Shown: positions 18,187-28,216, counted from the first letter of the stretch. The stretch is 64,000 nt of DNA from Sphaerospermopsis torques-reginae ITEP-024 (GCF_019598945.1 NZ_CP080598.1:2852001-2916000); one strand, 5' to 3'. The notes: generated by a model not told the origin, from the letters alone. Translations and numbers: made by a program.

Positions 18187-19566
18187 ATGTCTGACTTTTT
18201 GAATCAAATTTCTCGCCGTAAATTTATCGTTACTGCTGGAGCTTCCGCAGGTGCAGTTTTCCTGAAAGGCTGTCTAGGCAACCCTCCCGAAGCAGGTAAC
18301 ACAGGCGGTACGAATACAACTAATACTGCTCAACCAGTAGCTAATATTAGTGCGGAACAACAACCAGAAACTACAAAAGTTAAACTTGGTTATATTCCCA
18401 TTGTAGAATCTGCACCATTAATTATTGCCAAAGAAAAAGGCTTCTTTGCTAAATATGGTATGACCGATGTAGAGGTTTCTAAACAAGCTTCTTGGGGTTC
18501 GGCCAGAGATAACATAGAAATTGGTTCTGCTGGTGGTGGGATTGATGGTGGACAATGGCAAATGCCCATGCCACATTTAATTACCGAAGGTAAAATTACT
18601 AAAGGTAATAAACCTATTCCCATGTATGTTTTATGTCAATTAATCACACATGGTAATGGTATTGCCATTGCTAACAAACACGCAGGTAAAGGTGTAACTT
18701 TGCAACTTGCAGGAGCTAAATCTTTATTTGCTCAATTAAAATCATCCCCTACACCATTTACCGCAGCGCAAACATTTCCTGGAGTTAACCAAGATTTTTG
18801 GATTCGTTATTGGTTAGCTGCTGGTGGTATTAACCCAGATACAGATATTAAATTATTAACAGTTCCCGCAGCGCAAACTGTAGCCAACATGAAAACAGGA
18901 ACAATGGATGCTTTCAGTACCGGAGATCCTTGGCCTTATAGAATTGTTAAAGACAAAATTGGTTTCATGGCTGCATTAACCGCAGAAATTTGGAAAGATC
19001 ACCCCGAAGAATATTTTGCCATGCGTGCAGACTGGGTTGATCAACATCCAAAAGCAACAAAAGCCTTATTAAAAGGCATCATGGAAGCACAACAATGGTT
19101 AGATAATTTTGATAACCGGAAAGAAGCAGCGGATATCTTATCAGGAAGAAATTATTTCAACTTACCTGTAGAGATTTTAATTGACCCATTCATGGGTACT
19201 TATAACATGGGAGATGGTCGTAAGATTGATGATAAAACTATGGCTGCTTTGTACTGGAAAGATGGTAAAGGTAGTGTTTCTTATCCCTACAAGAGTCATG
19301 ATTTATGGTTTATCACTGAAAGCGTGAGATGGGGCTTTTTACCAAAAGATTACATTGCTAATAAAGGGGCAAAAGCTAAAGCTTTAATTGATAAAGTTAA
19401 CCGGGAAGATATTTGGAAAGAAGCAGCAAAAGAAGCTGGTTTTACTGCGGATATTCCTACCACTACCTCTCGTGGTGTAGAAACATTCTTTGATGGTGTA
19501 AAATTCGATCCTGAAGATCCAGAAGCATACATCAAGAGTTTGACAATTAAGAAAGTTAGTGCTTAG
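18187..19566 (+). CDS. cmpA: bicarbonate ABC transporter substrate-binding lipoprotein CmpA
   Basis: About 459 residues. Twin-arginine-like SRRKF and a lipobox LKGC mark an exported lipoprotein. The NrtA/CmpA-family domain has [50 protein letters not shown] and [17 protein letters not shown]. These segments match my memory of CmpA (high-affinity bicarbonate binding, BCT1) far better than NrtA, which has different residues at [10 protein letters not shown] and [10 protein letters not shown]. The ATG at 18187 is chosen because AGGAG lies 10 bp upstream; earlier in-frame TTG and ATG (18163, 18178) are too close to or inside that site. Neighbouring cmpB, cmpC, cmpD and sbtAB support a carbon role, and no nirA or narB is adjacent. 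Confidence 0.85.
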   Translation: MSDFLNQISRRKFIVTAGASAGAVFLKGCLGNPPEAGNTGGTNTTNTAQPVANISAEQQPETTKVKLGYIPIVESAPLIIAKEKGFFAKYGMTDVEVSKQASWGSARDNIEIGSAGGGIDGGQWQMPMPHLITEGKITKGNKPIPMYVLCQLITHGNGIAIANKHAGKGVTLQLAGAKSLFAQLKSSPTPFTAAQTFPGVNQDFWIRYWLAAGGINPDTDIKLLTVPAAQTVANMKTGTMDAFSTGDPWPYRIVKDKIGFMAALTAEIWKDHPEEYFAMRADWVDQHPKATKALLKGIMEAQQWLDNFDNRKEAADILSGRNYFNLPVEILIDPFMGTYNMGDGRKIDDKTMAALYWKDGKGSVSYPYKSHDLWFITESVRWGFLPKDYIANKGAKAKALIDKVNREDIWKEAAKEAGFTADIPTTTSRGVETFFDGVKFDPEDPEAYIKSLTIKKVSA

Positions 19567-19610
19567 TTATTTATCATTAATCATCAGCCAATTTTAGGAG
19601 ATAACATCCC

Positions 19611-20447
19611 ATGACAATAGCCCAAAAACGCCCTGCAAGTTCCAAGCTGGATAACAATTTTATATCCAATTTACAAAAGCAATTTCCTGAACTGATACCA
19701 CCAGCGATCGCCCTTGCTGTATTTCTTGGAGCTTGGCAATTATTCGCCTGGACTCCCGGTGCAACTTTACCCGGACCTATTCAAGTTATTCAAGATACTT
19801 GGATTTTGATCATTTACCCTTTTTATGACAAAGGTGGTATTGATAAAGGACTATTCTGGCAAATTTTAGCTAGTTTGCAACGGGTAGCTATCAGTTACAC
19901 TTTAGCTGCTGTTGTGGGTATTGCTTTAGGGGTGTTAATTGGTATTAACAAAACCATGTCTAAGGCTTTAGATCCCCTGTTCCAACTATTAAGAACAGTA
20001 CCGCCTTTAGCTTGGGTTCCTATTTCTTTGGCGGCTTTAAGACAAAATGAACCAGCCGCATTATTCGTAATTTTCATCACTTCAATTTGGCCAATTTTGA
20101 TTAACACAGCAGTAGGTGTGAAAGAAATTCCCAATGATTACAATAACGTTGCTAAAGTTCTGCAACTTTCTCAAAAAGAATACTTTATTAACATCTTAAT
20201 TCCTGCGGCTTTACCTTACATTTTCACAGGTTTAAGAATTGCCATCGGTTTGGCTTGGTTAGCAATTATTGCGGCAGAAATCGTCATGTCCGGTATTGTT
20301 GGTATCGGGTTCTTTATCTGGGACGCTTATCAAAATAACAACGTCAGTGAAGTTATTTTGGCGCTAGTTTATATCGGTGTTGTCGGTTTATTGCTTGATA
20401 AATTCATGGCATGGTTACAAAACCGCATTTTACCAGAACAAAAATAA
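19611..20447 (+). CDS. cmpB: bicarbonate ABC transporter permease CmpB
   Basis: 278 residues, SsuC/TauC/NrtB-type permease with about six membrane helices. The N-terminal soluble stretch is followed by IALAVFLGAWQLFAW, and the ATPase-contacting loop lies in VAKVLQLSQKEYFINILIPAALPYIFTGLRI. A good ribosome site (TAGGAG, 9 bp before the ATG) is present. It lies 44 bp after cmpA, in the standard A-B-C-D order. Specificity for bicarbonate is inferred from cmpA. Confidence 0.85.
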   Translation: MTIAQKRPASSKLDNNFISNLQKQFPELIPPAIALAVFLGAWQLFAWTPGATLPGPIQVIQDTWILIIYPFYDKGGIDKGLFWQILASLQRVAISYTLAAVVGIALGVLIGINKTMSKALDPLFQLLRTVPPLAWVPISLAALRQNEPAALFVIFITSIWPILINTAVGVKEIPNDYNNVAKVLQLSQKEYFINILIPAALPYIFTGLRIAIGLAWLAIIAAEIVMSGIVGIGFFIWDAYQNNNVSEVILALVYIGVVGLLLDKFMAWLQNRILPEQK

Positions 20448-20510
20448 TTTTTAGCTATCAGCAGTCAGCTATAAGCAGTCAGCGTTCAGCAAATAAATTA
20501 GGTAATTGTT

Positions 20511-20579
20511 AATTATCTATTACCAATTACCAATTACCAATTACCAATTACCAATTACCCATTACCCATTACCAAAACT
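20511..20579. repeat. heptameric ATTACCA tandem repeat before cmpC
   Basis: About nine consecutive copies of a 7-bp ATTACCA/ATTACCC unit run up to the cmpC start codon, leaving no visible Shine-Dalgarno. A shorter run of the same unit precedes cmpD (22886-22919). This is the heptanucleotide repeat type known from heterocystous cyanobacteria. Confidence 0.85.
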
Positions 20580-22583
20580 ATGTCAGTATTTGTTGCTGTA
20601 GATCAAATTGATAAGGTCTTTGAATTAACCGGCGGCGGTCAATATATCGCTCTTAAAGGCATTAATTTAGAAATTAAAAAGGGTGAATTTATTTCATTAA
20701 TCGGTCACTCTGGTTGTGGAAAATCAACCCTTTTAAATATGATTGCTGGTTTAGATTTGCCCACAGAAGGTTTAGTAACTCTGGAAGGTCAAAGAATTAA
20801 AAAACCTGGTCCAGATAGAATGGTGGTATTTCAAAACTATTCTCTCTTACCTTGGCGCACAGTCAGAGAAAATATTGCTTTGGCGGTTAATTCTGTGTTA
20901 AATGGAATGCCAGAAGCGGAACGTAAAAAAATTGTCGAAAGACATATAGATATGGTGGGTTTACGTCCTCATGCTGATAAACAACCAGCAATGTTATCAG
21001 GAGGACAAAAACAACGGGTGGCGATCGCCCGCGCCTTGGCAATTCGTCCTAAACTATTATTATTAGATGAACCTTTTGGAGCATTAGACGCACTCACTCG
21101 CGGTAATTTGCAAGAACAATTAATGCAAATTTGTGAAGAAAACCAAGTTACCGCCGTAATGGTGACACATGACGTAGATGAAGCGGTTTTGTTATCTGAT
21201 AGAATCGTCATGTTAACCAACGGACCAGAATCCAAAATTGGCGATATTTTAGAAGTAGATATTCCCCGTCCTCGTAAACGGATGCAAGTTGTAGAACATC
21301 CGAGTTACTACACCTTACGCAGTGAAATGATTTACTTCCTCAACCAACAGAAAAGAATTAAAAAATTACGTGCTAGAAAAACCCCAGCGATCGCCCGTCA
21401 CGGTTTAGAAAAAGTAAATTTAGAAATTGGTTTTCTCCCTATTACAGCTTGCGCTCCCCTAGCAGTAGCTAAAGAAAAAGGTTTCTTTACTAAACATGGT
21501 TTAGATGAAGTTTCCTTAGTTAGAGAAAGTAACTGGCGCGGGGTTGTTGATGGTATTACCGGCGGTTATTTAGATGCTGCCCAAATGCCTTCAGGAATGC
21601 CGATGTGGTTATCATTGGGAGGTAATAAAAACCAACCTTTACCGATTGTCACATCCTTAACCATGACTCGCAATGGTAACGCCATTACCCTAGCGAAAAA
21701 GTTTTATGAACAGGGTGTACATAGTCTTTCTGACTTCCACAACTACCTCCTAAAAACCCGTGAACAAATGCACCGAATGGGAGTAGTACATCCGGCTTCC
21801 ATGCACAATTTACTTTTGCGTTATTGGTTAGCAGCAGGAGGAATTGATCCTGATGTCGATGTAGAAATGAAAAATATTCCTCCAGCCCAAATGGTGGTAG
21901 ATTTAAAAGGTGGAACAATTGACGGTTATTGCGTAGGAGAACCTTGGAATTATCGCGCCGCCGTTGAAGGTTCAGGTTTTACAATTGCTACAGATTTAGA
22001 AGTTTGGTTAGGACATCCTGCTAAAGTTTTAGGAGTCAGAGAAGACTGGGCAAATGCTTATCCAAATACCCATATTGCTTTAACCAAAGCATTGTTAGAA
22101 GCCTGTAAATATTGTGCTGATCCTAAAAATGTTCAGGAAGTGAGATCCATCTTAGCAAATCGGGAATATGTGAATACTGACATTGATTTTATTCAACTCG
22201 AAGATCCCAATGCTAATAGTTGCGATTTAGATCATCCCATGCGGGAATATGCCCATCATCAATTCTATGGTTCATCTGCTATTAATCGTCCTAGTAGAAC
22301 TGAGCAAACTTGGATTATGACACAATTAGCAAGATGGGGTGAAACTCCTTTCCCCCGTAACTGGGTAGAAATTGTAGAAAGAGTTTGTCGTGTGGGTGTG
22401 TTTAGTACAGCAGCGAGGGAATTAGGTTTAGACATTAGTTACACCCGTCAACCTATTCAATTATTTGATGGTAAACCTTTCAATGCTGATGATCCTTTTG
22501 CTTATCTGAGCAGTTTAGAAATTAAACGCGATTTTTCTGTGGCGGAAGTTGTACTTGATACTCCCAGAAAGGTAGCAGCTTAA
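20580..22583 (+). CDS. cmpC: bicarbonate ABC transporter ATPase fused to CmpA-like domain, CmpC
   Basis: 667 residues. Residues 1-255 are an ABC ATPase (Walker [10 protein letters not shown], signature LSGGQKQRV, Walker [14 protein letters not shown]). Residues about 280-640 are a cytoplasmic CmpA-like solute-binding domain ([51 protein letters not shown]). This fusion is diagnostic of NrtC/CmpC; the C-terminal domain is regulatory in the homologues. The length equals that of known CmpC/NrtC. No typical ribosome site is visible because repeats abut the start. Confidence 0.88.
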   Translation: MSVFVAVDQIDKVFELTGGGQYIALKGINLEIKKGEFISLIGHSGCGKSTLLNMIAGLDLPTEGLVTLEGQRIKKPGPDRMVVFQNYSLLPWRTVRENIALAVNSVLNGMPEAERKKIVERHIDMVGLRPHADKQPAMLSGGQKQRVAIARALAIRPKLLLLDEPFGALDALTRGNLQEQLMQICEENQVTAVMVTHDVDEAVLLSDRIVMLTNGPESKIGDILEVDIPRPRKRMQVVEHPSYYTLRSEMIYFLNQQKRIKKLRARKTPAIARHGLEKVNLEIGFLPITACAPLAVAKEKGFFTKHGLDEVSLVRESNWRGVVDGITGGYLDAAQMPSGMPMWLSLGGNKNQPLPIVTSLTMTRNGNAITLAKKFYEQGVHSLSDFHNYLLKTREQMHRMGVVHPASMHNLLLRYWLAAGGIDPDVDVEMKNIPPAQMVVDLKGGTIDGYCVGEPWNYRAAVEGSGFTIATDLEVWLGHPAKVLGVREDWANAYPNTHIALTKALLEACKYCADPKNVQEVRSILANREYVNTDIDFIQLEDPNANSCDLDHPMREYAHHQFYGSSAINRPSRTEQTWIMTQLARWGETPFPRNWVEIVERVCRVGVFSTAARELGLDISYTRQPIQLFDGKPFNADDPFAYLSSLEIKRDFSVAEVVLDTPRKVAA

Positions 22584-22596
22584 AGCTAAAAGCTAT

Positions 22597-22858
22597 TCTC
22601 GTTCCCATACTCTGTATGGGAATGAATACAGTAAGGCTCTGCCTTACACAGCTATCAATGCAATACTGTTCGGTTAAGGATTTTTGTAGGTTGGGTTGAG
22701 GAACGAAACCCAACATTTACAAGGGTTTGTTGGGTTTCCACACGGTAAACCCAACCTACGTTATTTCGTTGTTTTGGGCTTAACCGAAAAGTATTGGCTA
22801 TCAATGAGCGAGGCAGAGCCTCTTAATAGCGTTCCCAGTCTGAGACTAGGAACGAGAC
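22597..22858. repeat. composite palindromic repeat with nested 136-bp element
   Basis: An outer palindromic repeat (TCGTTCCCATACTCTG on the left, GTCTGAGACTAGGAACGAGA on the right, inner arms AGGCTCTGCCT and AGGCAGAGCCT) is interrupted in its loop by the 136-bp element at 22661-22796. A relative of the outer repeat lies at 14058-14163. The composite sits inside the cmp operon between cmpC and cmpD. Confidence 0.8.
22661..22796. mobile_element. 136-bp miniature inverted-repeat element, copy 1
   Basis: Ends are CAATACTGTTCGGTTAAG and the complement of CAATACTTTTCGGTTAAG. The interior is a second palindrome, GTAGGTTGGGTT ... AACCCAACCTAC. A perfect 10-bp direct repeat GCTATCAATG flanks it (22651-22660 and 22797-22806). 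No coding frame exists, so it depends on a transposase elsewhere. Confidence 0.88.
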
Positions 22859-22921
22859 GGAATTGAATTGGTTTTTGAGACTTTACCAATTACCCATTAC
22901 CAATTACCCATTACCAAAACT

Positions 22922-23788
22922 ATGCAAAACCGTACTCTCACTTTTAACAACTCATCTCCTAAAACTCAAATGCAAGCATCTCCTAAAACCCGTAACCGTC
23001 AGCCATTTTTACAAATTCAAGATGTCACCAAAACCTACCCCACGAAAAAAGGACCCTTTACAGTTCTGGATGGAGTCAATTTAGAAGTTGATCAAGGTGA
23101 GTTTATTTGTGTCATCGGTCACTCTGGTTGTGGTAAGTCGACTTTATTAAATATGGTGTCTGGTTTTAATACTCCCACCACTGGCCGGGTGTTATTGGAA
23201 GGACAACCCATAGTTAAACCCGGTCCAGATCGGATGGTAGTATTCCAAAACTATGCTTTATTACCCTGGCGCACAGCGTTTGAAAATATTTACTTGGCTG
23301 TAAATGCTGTTTACCCCACTAAACCAGAAGCAGAAAAACGCGCTATTGTTCGGGAACATTTAGCTATGGTGGGGCTGTCTGATGCTATGGAGAAGAAACC
23401 CATGCAAATGTCCGGGGGGATGAGACAGCGTGTTTCTATCGCCCGTGCTTTGGCTATTCGTCCCAAAGTATTAATTTTAGATGAACCTTTTGGAGCATTA
23501 GACGCGATCACCAAAGAAGAGTTACAGGAGGAGTTGCTAAAAATTTGGAATGAAAACCGTTGTACGGTGTTGATGATCACCCATGATATTGATGAGGCGC
23601 TGTTTTTGGCTGATAAGTTGGTGATGATGACTAATGGACCTCATGCCAAAATCGGGGAAGTGATGGAAATTCCATTTGCTAGACCACGCGATCGCGCCCT
23701 GATCATGGAAGATCCTCTATACTATCAATTGCGTAACTATGCGTTAGACTTCCTGTTTAACCGCTTCGCCCATGATGATGTAGGTTAA
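22922..23788 (+). CDS. cmpD: bicarbonate ABC transporter ATPase CmpD
   Basis: 288 residues from the ATG at 22922, which follows ATTACCA repeats; an upstream in-frame GTG-type extension (22868) would only translate those repeats. ABC motifs: Walker [11 protein letters not shown]-loop FQNYALLPW, signature [15 protein letters not shown], Walker [14 protein letters not shown]. This single-domain ATPase pairs with CmpC in the asymmetric transporter. No narB follows, unlike nrtABCD operons. Confidence 0.87.
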   Translation: MQNRTLTFNNSSPKTQMQASPKTRNRQPFLQIQDVTKTYPTKKGPFTVLDGVNLEVDQGEFICVIGHSGCGKSTLLNMVSGFNTPTTGRVLLEGQPIVKPGPDRMVVFQNYALLPWRTAFENIYLAVNAVYPTKPEAEKRAIVREHLAMVGLSDAMEKKPMQMSGGMRQRVSIARALAIRPKVLILDEPFGALDAITKEELQEELLKIWNENRCTVLMITHDIDEALFLADKLVMMTNGPHAKIGEVMEIPFARPRDRALIMEDPLYYQLRNYALDFLFNRFAHDDVG

Positions 23789-24663
23789 TATAGTAAAAGG
23801 CGAAATCTCATTCGCCTACTCCCTATTACCTGTTAAATAAATAATAGTTTTCATAGATTATAATTTATACATTGACTAATACAGCCAATTTTGGGCTTTC
23901 ATATAAGCTTCTGCTTATATGAGGTATATAATATTTTTTTTATAATTCATGTCTTTGGGTTATTTTTTTTGACCTAAAGGCTGTATGCTATTTGTAATCA
24001 AACAGTTGATCCCCGGTTTCAACTGCAAAAATAAAACTGGGTAGATAGTTCTGCATGATTGTGTTTCTGGGTGACAAAGATTACTCCTTGAGTAGAACCT
24101 TAATTCACAATTCATGTAAATTGTCAAACATAATCACAAATCAGCAAGATATTTTACACTTGCTGTTTTTTGTACCTAGAACACAGTTAAGCACTACTTG
24201 AGGAGCATTGACAAATGTATTTTGACAACCAAATTTTCATAAAACTTAAATGTTGAAATTAGATATTTATATCAACATTAGCATATCAGCTACCGCAACA
24301 TAAAACTGGAAAGGCTGTTAATAAACACTCTTTACTTTTTATTTTGACAGACCAACTTCTGGAAATTCCATCAACAGAAATTAGCCAGCATTAATATTTT
24401 TAACTAATGATAAACTGGGTGACAAAATTTCTAATTGTTACCAAAGGTTATTATTACCAAATAATTATAGTTGCATTATTAGCAACAAAGTTTTTGGCGG
24501 TTGAAAATAGTTTTTTTTGCTGTGGCTAAATGCTTGTAATTTCAGTTTGCGGTAAAAACCTGTGCTGTAGGGGTGAAGAGCCTGATTTTTACTTTCTTTA
24601 GCTCTTTAAATCTCATTTAGTTCATTGATTCAATGCTCTTCATTAGAGGAGAAGGAGGTATTC
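23789..24663. other. long AT-rich leader upstream of sbtA, no gene
   Basis: An 875-bp gap. Only short, unconvincing frames are present. It contains several A/T runs and inverted-repeat fragments but no tRNA or clear mobile element. Its size suggests a regulated promoter for the CO2-responsive sbtAB pair; no operator could be assigned. Confidence 0.4.
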
Positions 24664-25773
24664 GTGGATTTTGTGTCCTTATTTATTACGGACTTTATTG
24701 CTCAGTTGCAGTCTCCAACACTGGCCTTTTTGATTGGGGGGATGATCATCGCTGCCTTGGGTAGTGAATTGGTAATTCCAGAGGCAATTTGTACGATCAT
24801 CGTCTTCATGCTGCTGACCAAAATCGGTCTCACCGGTGGAATTGCGATCCGTAATTCTAATCTGACGGAGATGGTGTTACCCATGATCTTTGCTGTAGTA
24901 ACAGGGATTACGATTGTATTCATCTCGCGCTATACCTTAGCCAAACTGCCAAAGGTCAAAGTCGTTGATGCGATCGCCACTGGTGGTTTGTTTGGAGCAG
25001 TGAGTGGTTCTACAATGGCTGCTGGTCTGACGGTACTGGAAGAACAAAAAATTCCCTTTGAAGCATGGACTGGCGCACTCTATCCCTTTATGGATATCCC
25101 CGCCCTTGTAACTGCCATTGTGGTAGCTAATATTTACCTCAACAAGAGGAAACTGAAAGAAGCCGGCGAATCTGCTATGCAGGAGTCTTTCAGCAAGCAG
25201 GCTGTTGCGGCTGGTGATTATCCCGCTACCAGACAGGAGTATCTCAGTCAACAGCAAGATCCCGGTGAGAATAAAGTCAAGATATGGCCGATCATCGAGG
25301 AAAGTCTCCGGGGTCCTGCTTTGTCAGCCATGTTGTTAGGTCTGGCTTTGGGACTGTTTACCCAGCCGGAAAGTGTCTATAAAAGCTTCTACGATCCTGC
25401 CTTTCGTGGCTTGCTCTCCATCTTGATGTTGGTTATGGGTATGGAGGCTTGGTCAAGGGTTGGTGAACTGCGTAAAGTAGCTCAATGGTACGTTGTGTAT
25501 AGTGTGATAGCACCATTTATACATGGGTTAATTGCCTTTGGTTTAGGTATGATTGCCCACCAAGTCGCGGGATTCAGCATGGGTGGTGTTGTGGTTCTAG
25601 CTGTTATCGCTTCCTCTAGTTCCGATATCTCCGGTCCTCCTACATTGCGAGCCGGTATCCCTTCAGCCAATCCCTCGGCATACATAGGCGCGTCCACAGC
25701 CATCGGTACACCCGTTGCCATCGGCTTGTGTATACCTTTCTTTGTCGGGCTTGCCCAGGCGATCGGCGGCTAA
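24664..25773 (+). CDS. sbtA: sodium-dependent bicarbonate transporter SbtA
   Basis: 369 residues from the GTG at 24664, chosen because a strong AGGAGAAGGAGG ribosome site ends about 5 bp upstream and because homologues begin with MDFxS; an upstream TTG (24625) lacks a site. The sequence is typical SbtA: SPTLAFLIGG, IPEAICTIIVFMLLTKIGLTGGIAIRNSNL, GALYPFMDIPALVTAIVVANIYLNKRK, SSSDISGPPTLRAGIPSANPSAYIG. The elevator-type protein has about ten membrane helices and a cytosolic loop around residues 170-205. It imports bicarbonate with sodium. sbtB follows 118 bp downstream. Confidence 0.95.
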   Translation: MDFVSLFITDFIAQLQSPTLAFLIGGMIIAALGSELVIPEAICTIIVFMLLTKIGLTGGIAIRNSNLTEMVLPMIFAVVTGITIVFISRYTLAKLPKVKVVDAIATGGLFGAVSGSTMAAGLTVLEEQKIPFEAWTGALYPFMDIPALVTAIVVANIYLNKRKLKEAGESAMQESFSKQAVAAGDYPATRQEYLSQQQDPGENKVKIWPIIEESLRGPALSAMLLGLALGLFTQPESVYKSFYDPAFRGLLSILMLVMGMEAWSRVGELRKVAQWYVVYSVIAPFIHGLIAFGLGMIAHQVAGFSMGGVVVLAVIASSSSDISGPPTLRAGIPSANPSAYIGASTAIGTPVAIGLCIPFFVGLAQAIGG

Positions 25774-25846
25774 TCCTAGACGGTTTATAGTCTGTTGGTG
25801 CTACTTGAACCGGCAGACTAAGCAACTCAGTATTGGGTTTGCATGA

Positions 25847-26224
<378 letters not shown>

Positions 26225-26243
26225 GTGGAAACGACGCAGACTT

Positions 26244-26273
26244 TAAAAGCCGGGGCATGACCCCGGTTTTTTG
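26244..26273 (+). terminator. intrinsic terminator after sbtB
   Basis: CCGGGGC-ATG-ACCCCGG-type stem-loop preceded by AAAA and followed by six T residues, 20 bp after the sbtB stop. It is the strongest terminator in the window. Confidence 0.93.
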
Positions 26274-26435
26274 ATGGTCGTTACTCAAAACGTTAGTCAA
26301 TTTAAATCCCACATTCCGCACCCCAACTGTCACGTGGAATTAAATAGACATCTGGTGCAATTTATCATCGTAGAGACAATTAATTGTCGGGTTTCAGATT
26401 ATGCACATTTGATTACCACCAGATGTTTAATAGAT

Positions 26436-26590
26436 AGGGTTGGCTGAATAATGTAAAACCTAGATATATCAAAAGTTTGAGGTCAATACTGTTCGGTTCA
26501 GAGTTTTTGTAGGTTGGGTTGAACACAGTGAAACCCAACAAACGCTATGATCAATTAAATAGGGGTTGCTGAATCAACTCAAAACATTGA
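26436..26590. repeat. decayed repeat cluster between sbtB and exoD
   Basis: Contains a TAGGGTTGGCTGAATAATG motif (also near 16100 and, related, at 40026), then a left end and half of the interior of the 136-bp element (CAATACTGTTCGGTT at 26486, GTAGGTTGGGTT), and a second GGGGTTGCTGAAT motif. No intact element is left. The rest of the 26274-26632 gap shows no gene. Confidence 0.6.
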
Positions 26591-26632
26591 TCAATCAAAG
26601 GGTGTTTTTTTCCCACCTGTGTAGTCTTCTGA

Positions 26633-27253
26633 ATGTGGTATTTCCTAGAAAATCCTATGAAAATACATCTAAGATTTTCTCAAGAGATTAAATCCTTACT
26701 GCAACGTTTAGCAGAAAAGCCTCTCACTCTTGGTGATGTGCTGACGGAAACTTCCGAACGGGGTTTTAGCTTGGTGATTGCATTATTAGTTTTACCGTTT
26801 TTGTTTCCCATGCCTCCAGGGTTAACTGGTCCTTTTGGGGCTGCTTGTTTGCTTTTGTCTTTGCAGATGCTATTTGGTAGGCGATCGCCTTGGCTACCTA
26901 AAAAAATCGCTACTTATCAATTTCCTCGCCCTTTCGCTCAAGTTATCCTGCAAAACCTGCGTCGAGTCACTTCATTATTAGAAAAAATTACCCGTCCCCG
27001 CTTGACAAAAATTGCTTCTCATGCTTTGACTTGGCGATTTAATGGCTTTTGTATTTCCTGGTTAACTGTTCTATTGATGTCACCTGTTCCCTTTACCAAT
27101 CCTATCCCTACCATCGGGATTTTACTTTTTGCTGTTGCCAGTATTGAATCGGATGGTTTATTGATGTGTATTTGTTATGTCATGACTATTTTAATAACAT
27201 TTTTATTCGCAATGATTGGTTATGCAATTTGGTTAATTCCTAATTTAGTCTAA
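26633..27253 (+). CDS. exoD: ExoD-family membrane protein
   Basis: About 200 residues. It shows the ExoD pattern: an N-terminal cytosolic segment with LTLGDVLTETSERGFSLVIALLVLPFLFPMPPG, then several hydrophobic helices, and FTNPIPTIGILLFAVASIESDGLL. ExoD was named for an exopolysaccharide phenotype in rhizobia; the molecular function is unknown. Two ATG starts are possible, 26633 and 26657 (MKIHLRF); neither has a strong ribosome site. An 11-bp TCTAAATTTAG repeat spans the stop codon (27240-27282). Confidence 0.82.
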   Translation: MWYFLENPMKIHLRFSQEIKSLLQRLAEKPLTLGDVLTETSERGFSLVIALLVLPFLFPMPPGLTGPFGAACLLLSLQMLFGRRSPWLPKKIATYQFPRPFAQVILQNLRRVTSLLEKITRPRLTKIASHALTWRFNGFCISWLTVLLMSPVPFTNPIPTIGILLFAVASIESDGLLMCICYVMTILITFLFAMIGYAIWLIPNLV

Positions 27254-27419
27254 ATTTAGTCTAAATTTAGTCTAAATTTGGCAATTTAGGGGAATTATAA
27301 AATTGGAGTTAAAATATATTTATTGAAAAAAAAATATGATATGATGTATTACGCATCCCGTCTATCTGAGAAAAATGAGTAATTAATACAACTTTTTTAC
27401 TCAAAAAAATTTCTCAAAT

Positions 27420-27516
27420 AAAACCCCCAGCTAAAAGCTGAGGGCAATCGTATAATTAAGGTGCATCTACTATTTTAGCATCCAAGGGGATCATAAGTAA
27501 ATCAGGAAAGTTTCGG
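27420..27516 (+). ncRNA. candidate structured RNA, copy 1
   Basis: Begins AAACCCCCAG and folds into a hairpin (CCCCCAGCT/AGCTGAGGG with one C-A mismatch). It then has AATTAAGGT, a CCAAGGGG segment and AAATCAGGAA. The same ordered blocks occur in the copy at 27551-27666, with differing loop sequence but the stem and the mismatch kept. Conserved stem with variable loop suggests RNA function. I cannot assign a family; a Yfr2-type cyanobacterial sRNA is one idea to test. Confidence 0.4.
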
Positions 27517-27550
27517 TTACGCAAATATTTTTTTGTATATAATGGAAAAA

Positions 27551-27666
27551 TATTTTAGTGAAACCCCCAGTTCCACCTGAGGGCAGTTAATCAATTAAGG
27601 TTTATATATTTCCCCAGGGGTGTCTGCCAAATCAGGAAGAATTTAACAAGAGCGATCGCTTTTTTG
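27551..27666 (+). ncRNA. candidate structured RNA, copy 2
   Basis: Second copy of the element: hairpin CCCCCAG...CTGAGGG, AATTAAGGT, CCCCAGGGG, AAATCAGGAA. It ends with an AGCGATCGCT palindrome plus six T residues that could terminate transcription. A TATAAT hexamer at 27538-27543 is correctly placed for initiation around 27550. Strand is set by these two signals. Confidence 0.42.
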
Positions 27667-27710
27667 CCCATCCTTTGTGAAGATGGCTAAAAGGTGATAC
27701 TCTACAGGAA

Positions 27711-28007
27711 GTGAGCTTGTCCTAAGTTGACAATTTCATAGACAAAACTATACTTATATTGACAAAAATCAATATATTTTCCGGAAAAAATCAACTACTT
27801 GATATATAATACGGTGATATCAAGTATTGAATTGAGACTATTGCCGACGCGAAAACCAAGCAATGATGGTGGTAGTCTTTTTCAGAAACTTAATTGGAAC
27901 ACAATCGCGTTGGGCTACAGCGTGAAAGTCTACAGAGGGATAACCGCTCCCATGCTCCCGTTGAAGTAGAAAGTAAAGTCTAGCTTTGTCTAGGTTTTAT
28001 ATCGCAG
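27711..28007 (+). mobile_element. TnpB-element derivative C (internal deletion, about 297 bp)
   Basis: Left-end region homologous to 11062-10888 (minus strand) is joined directly to a TnpB right end that begins with the last tnpB codons SRWATA-stop. A short frame ATGATGGTGGTAGTC runs from the left part into this tnpB tail. So the element has lost its whole body but kept both ends, like a MITE derived from an IS605/IS607-type TnpB transposon. Confidence 0.65.
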
Positions 28008-28032
28008 TGCAGGAAGATATAGTAGATAGTGG

Positions 28033-28182
28033 AACAGGCTTCTAGCCTGTTGACGGGCAATACTTGTACTGAGCCTGTCGAAGTATGCCCATCCCACATT
28101 TTATATTTAATTGCAACCAGCTACTTACAGCAGTTTCGAGGTAAATGAGGTACAAGGTTAACAGGCAGGATGCCTGTTCCAC
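28033..28182. repeat. repeat with GGAACAGGC inverted ends
   Basis: GTGGAACAGGCTTCTAGCCTGTT on the left (28033 onward) and its near complement AACAGGCAGGATGCCTGTTCCAC on the right (to 28182) form the two ends, each itself a small hairpin. No coding content. It overlaps the left arm of the TACAGC-type element described separately. Confidence 0.6.
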
Positions 28183-28216
28183 AAGGGTTTTATGATTTGA
28201 GTTTGTACCTCACTGG

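Noticed and set aside
22868-22921. Longer cmpD start
   Set aside because: The extra codons translate ATTACCA repeats (ITHYQLPITK) and are not conserved protein sequence.
18187-23788. Nitrate transporter nrtABCD
   Set aside because: Subunit layout is the same, but CmpA-type segments ([24 protein letters not shown]), absence of nirA and narB, and adjacent sbtAB favour the bicarbonate transporter. A phylogeny of the binding protein would decide.
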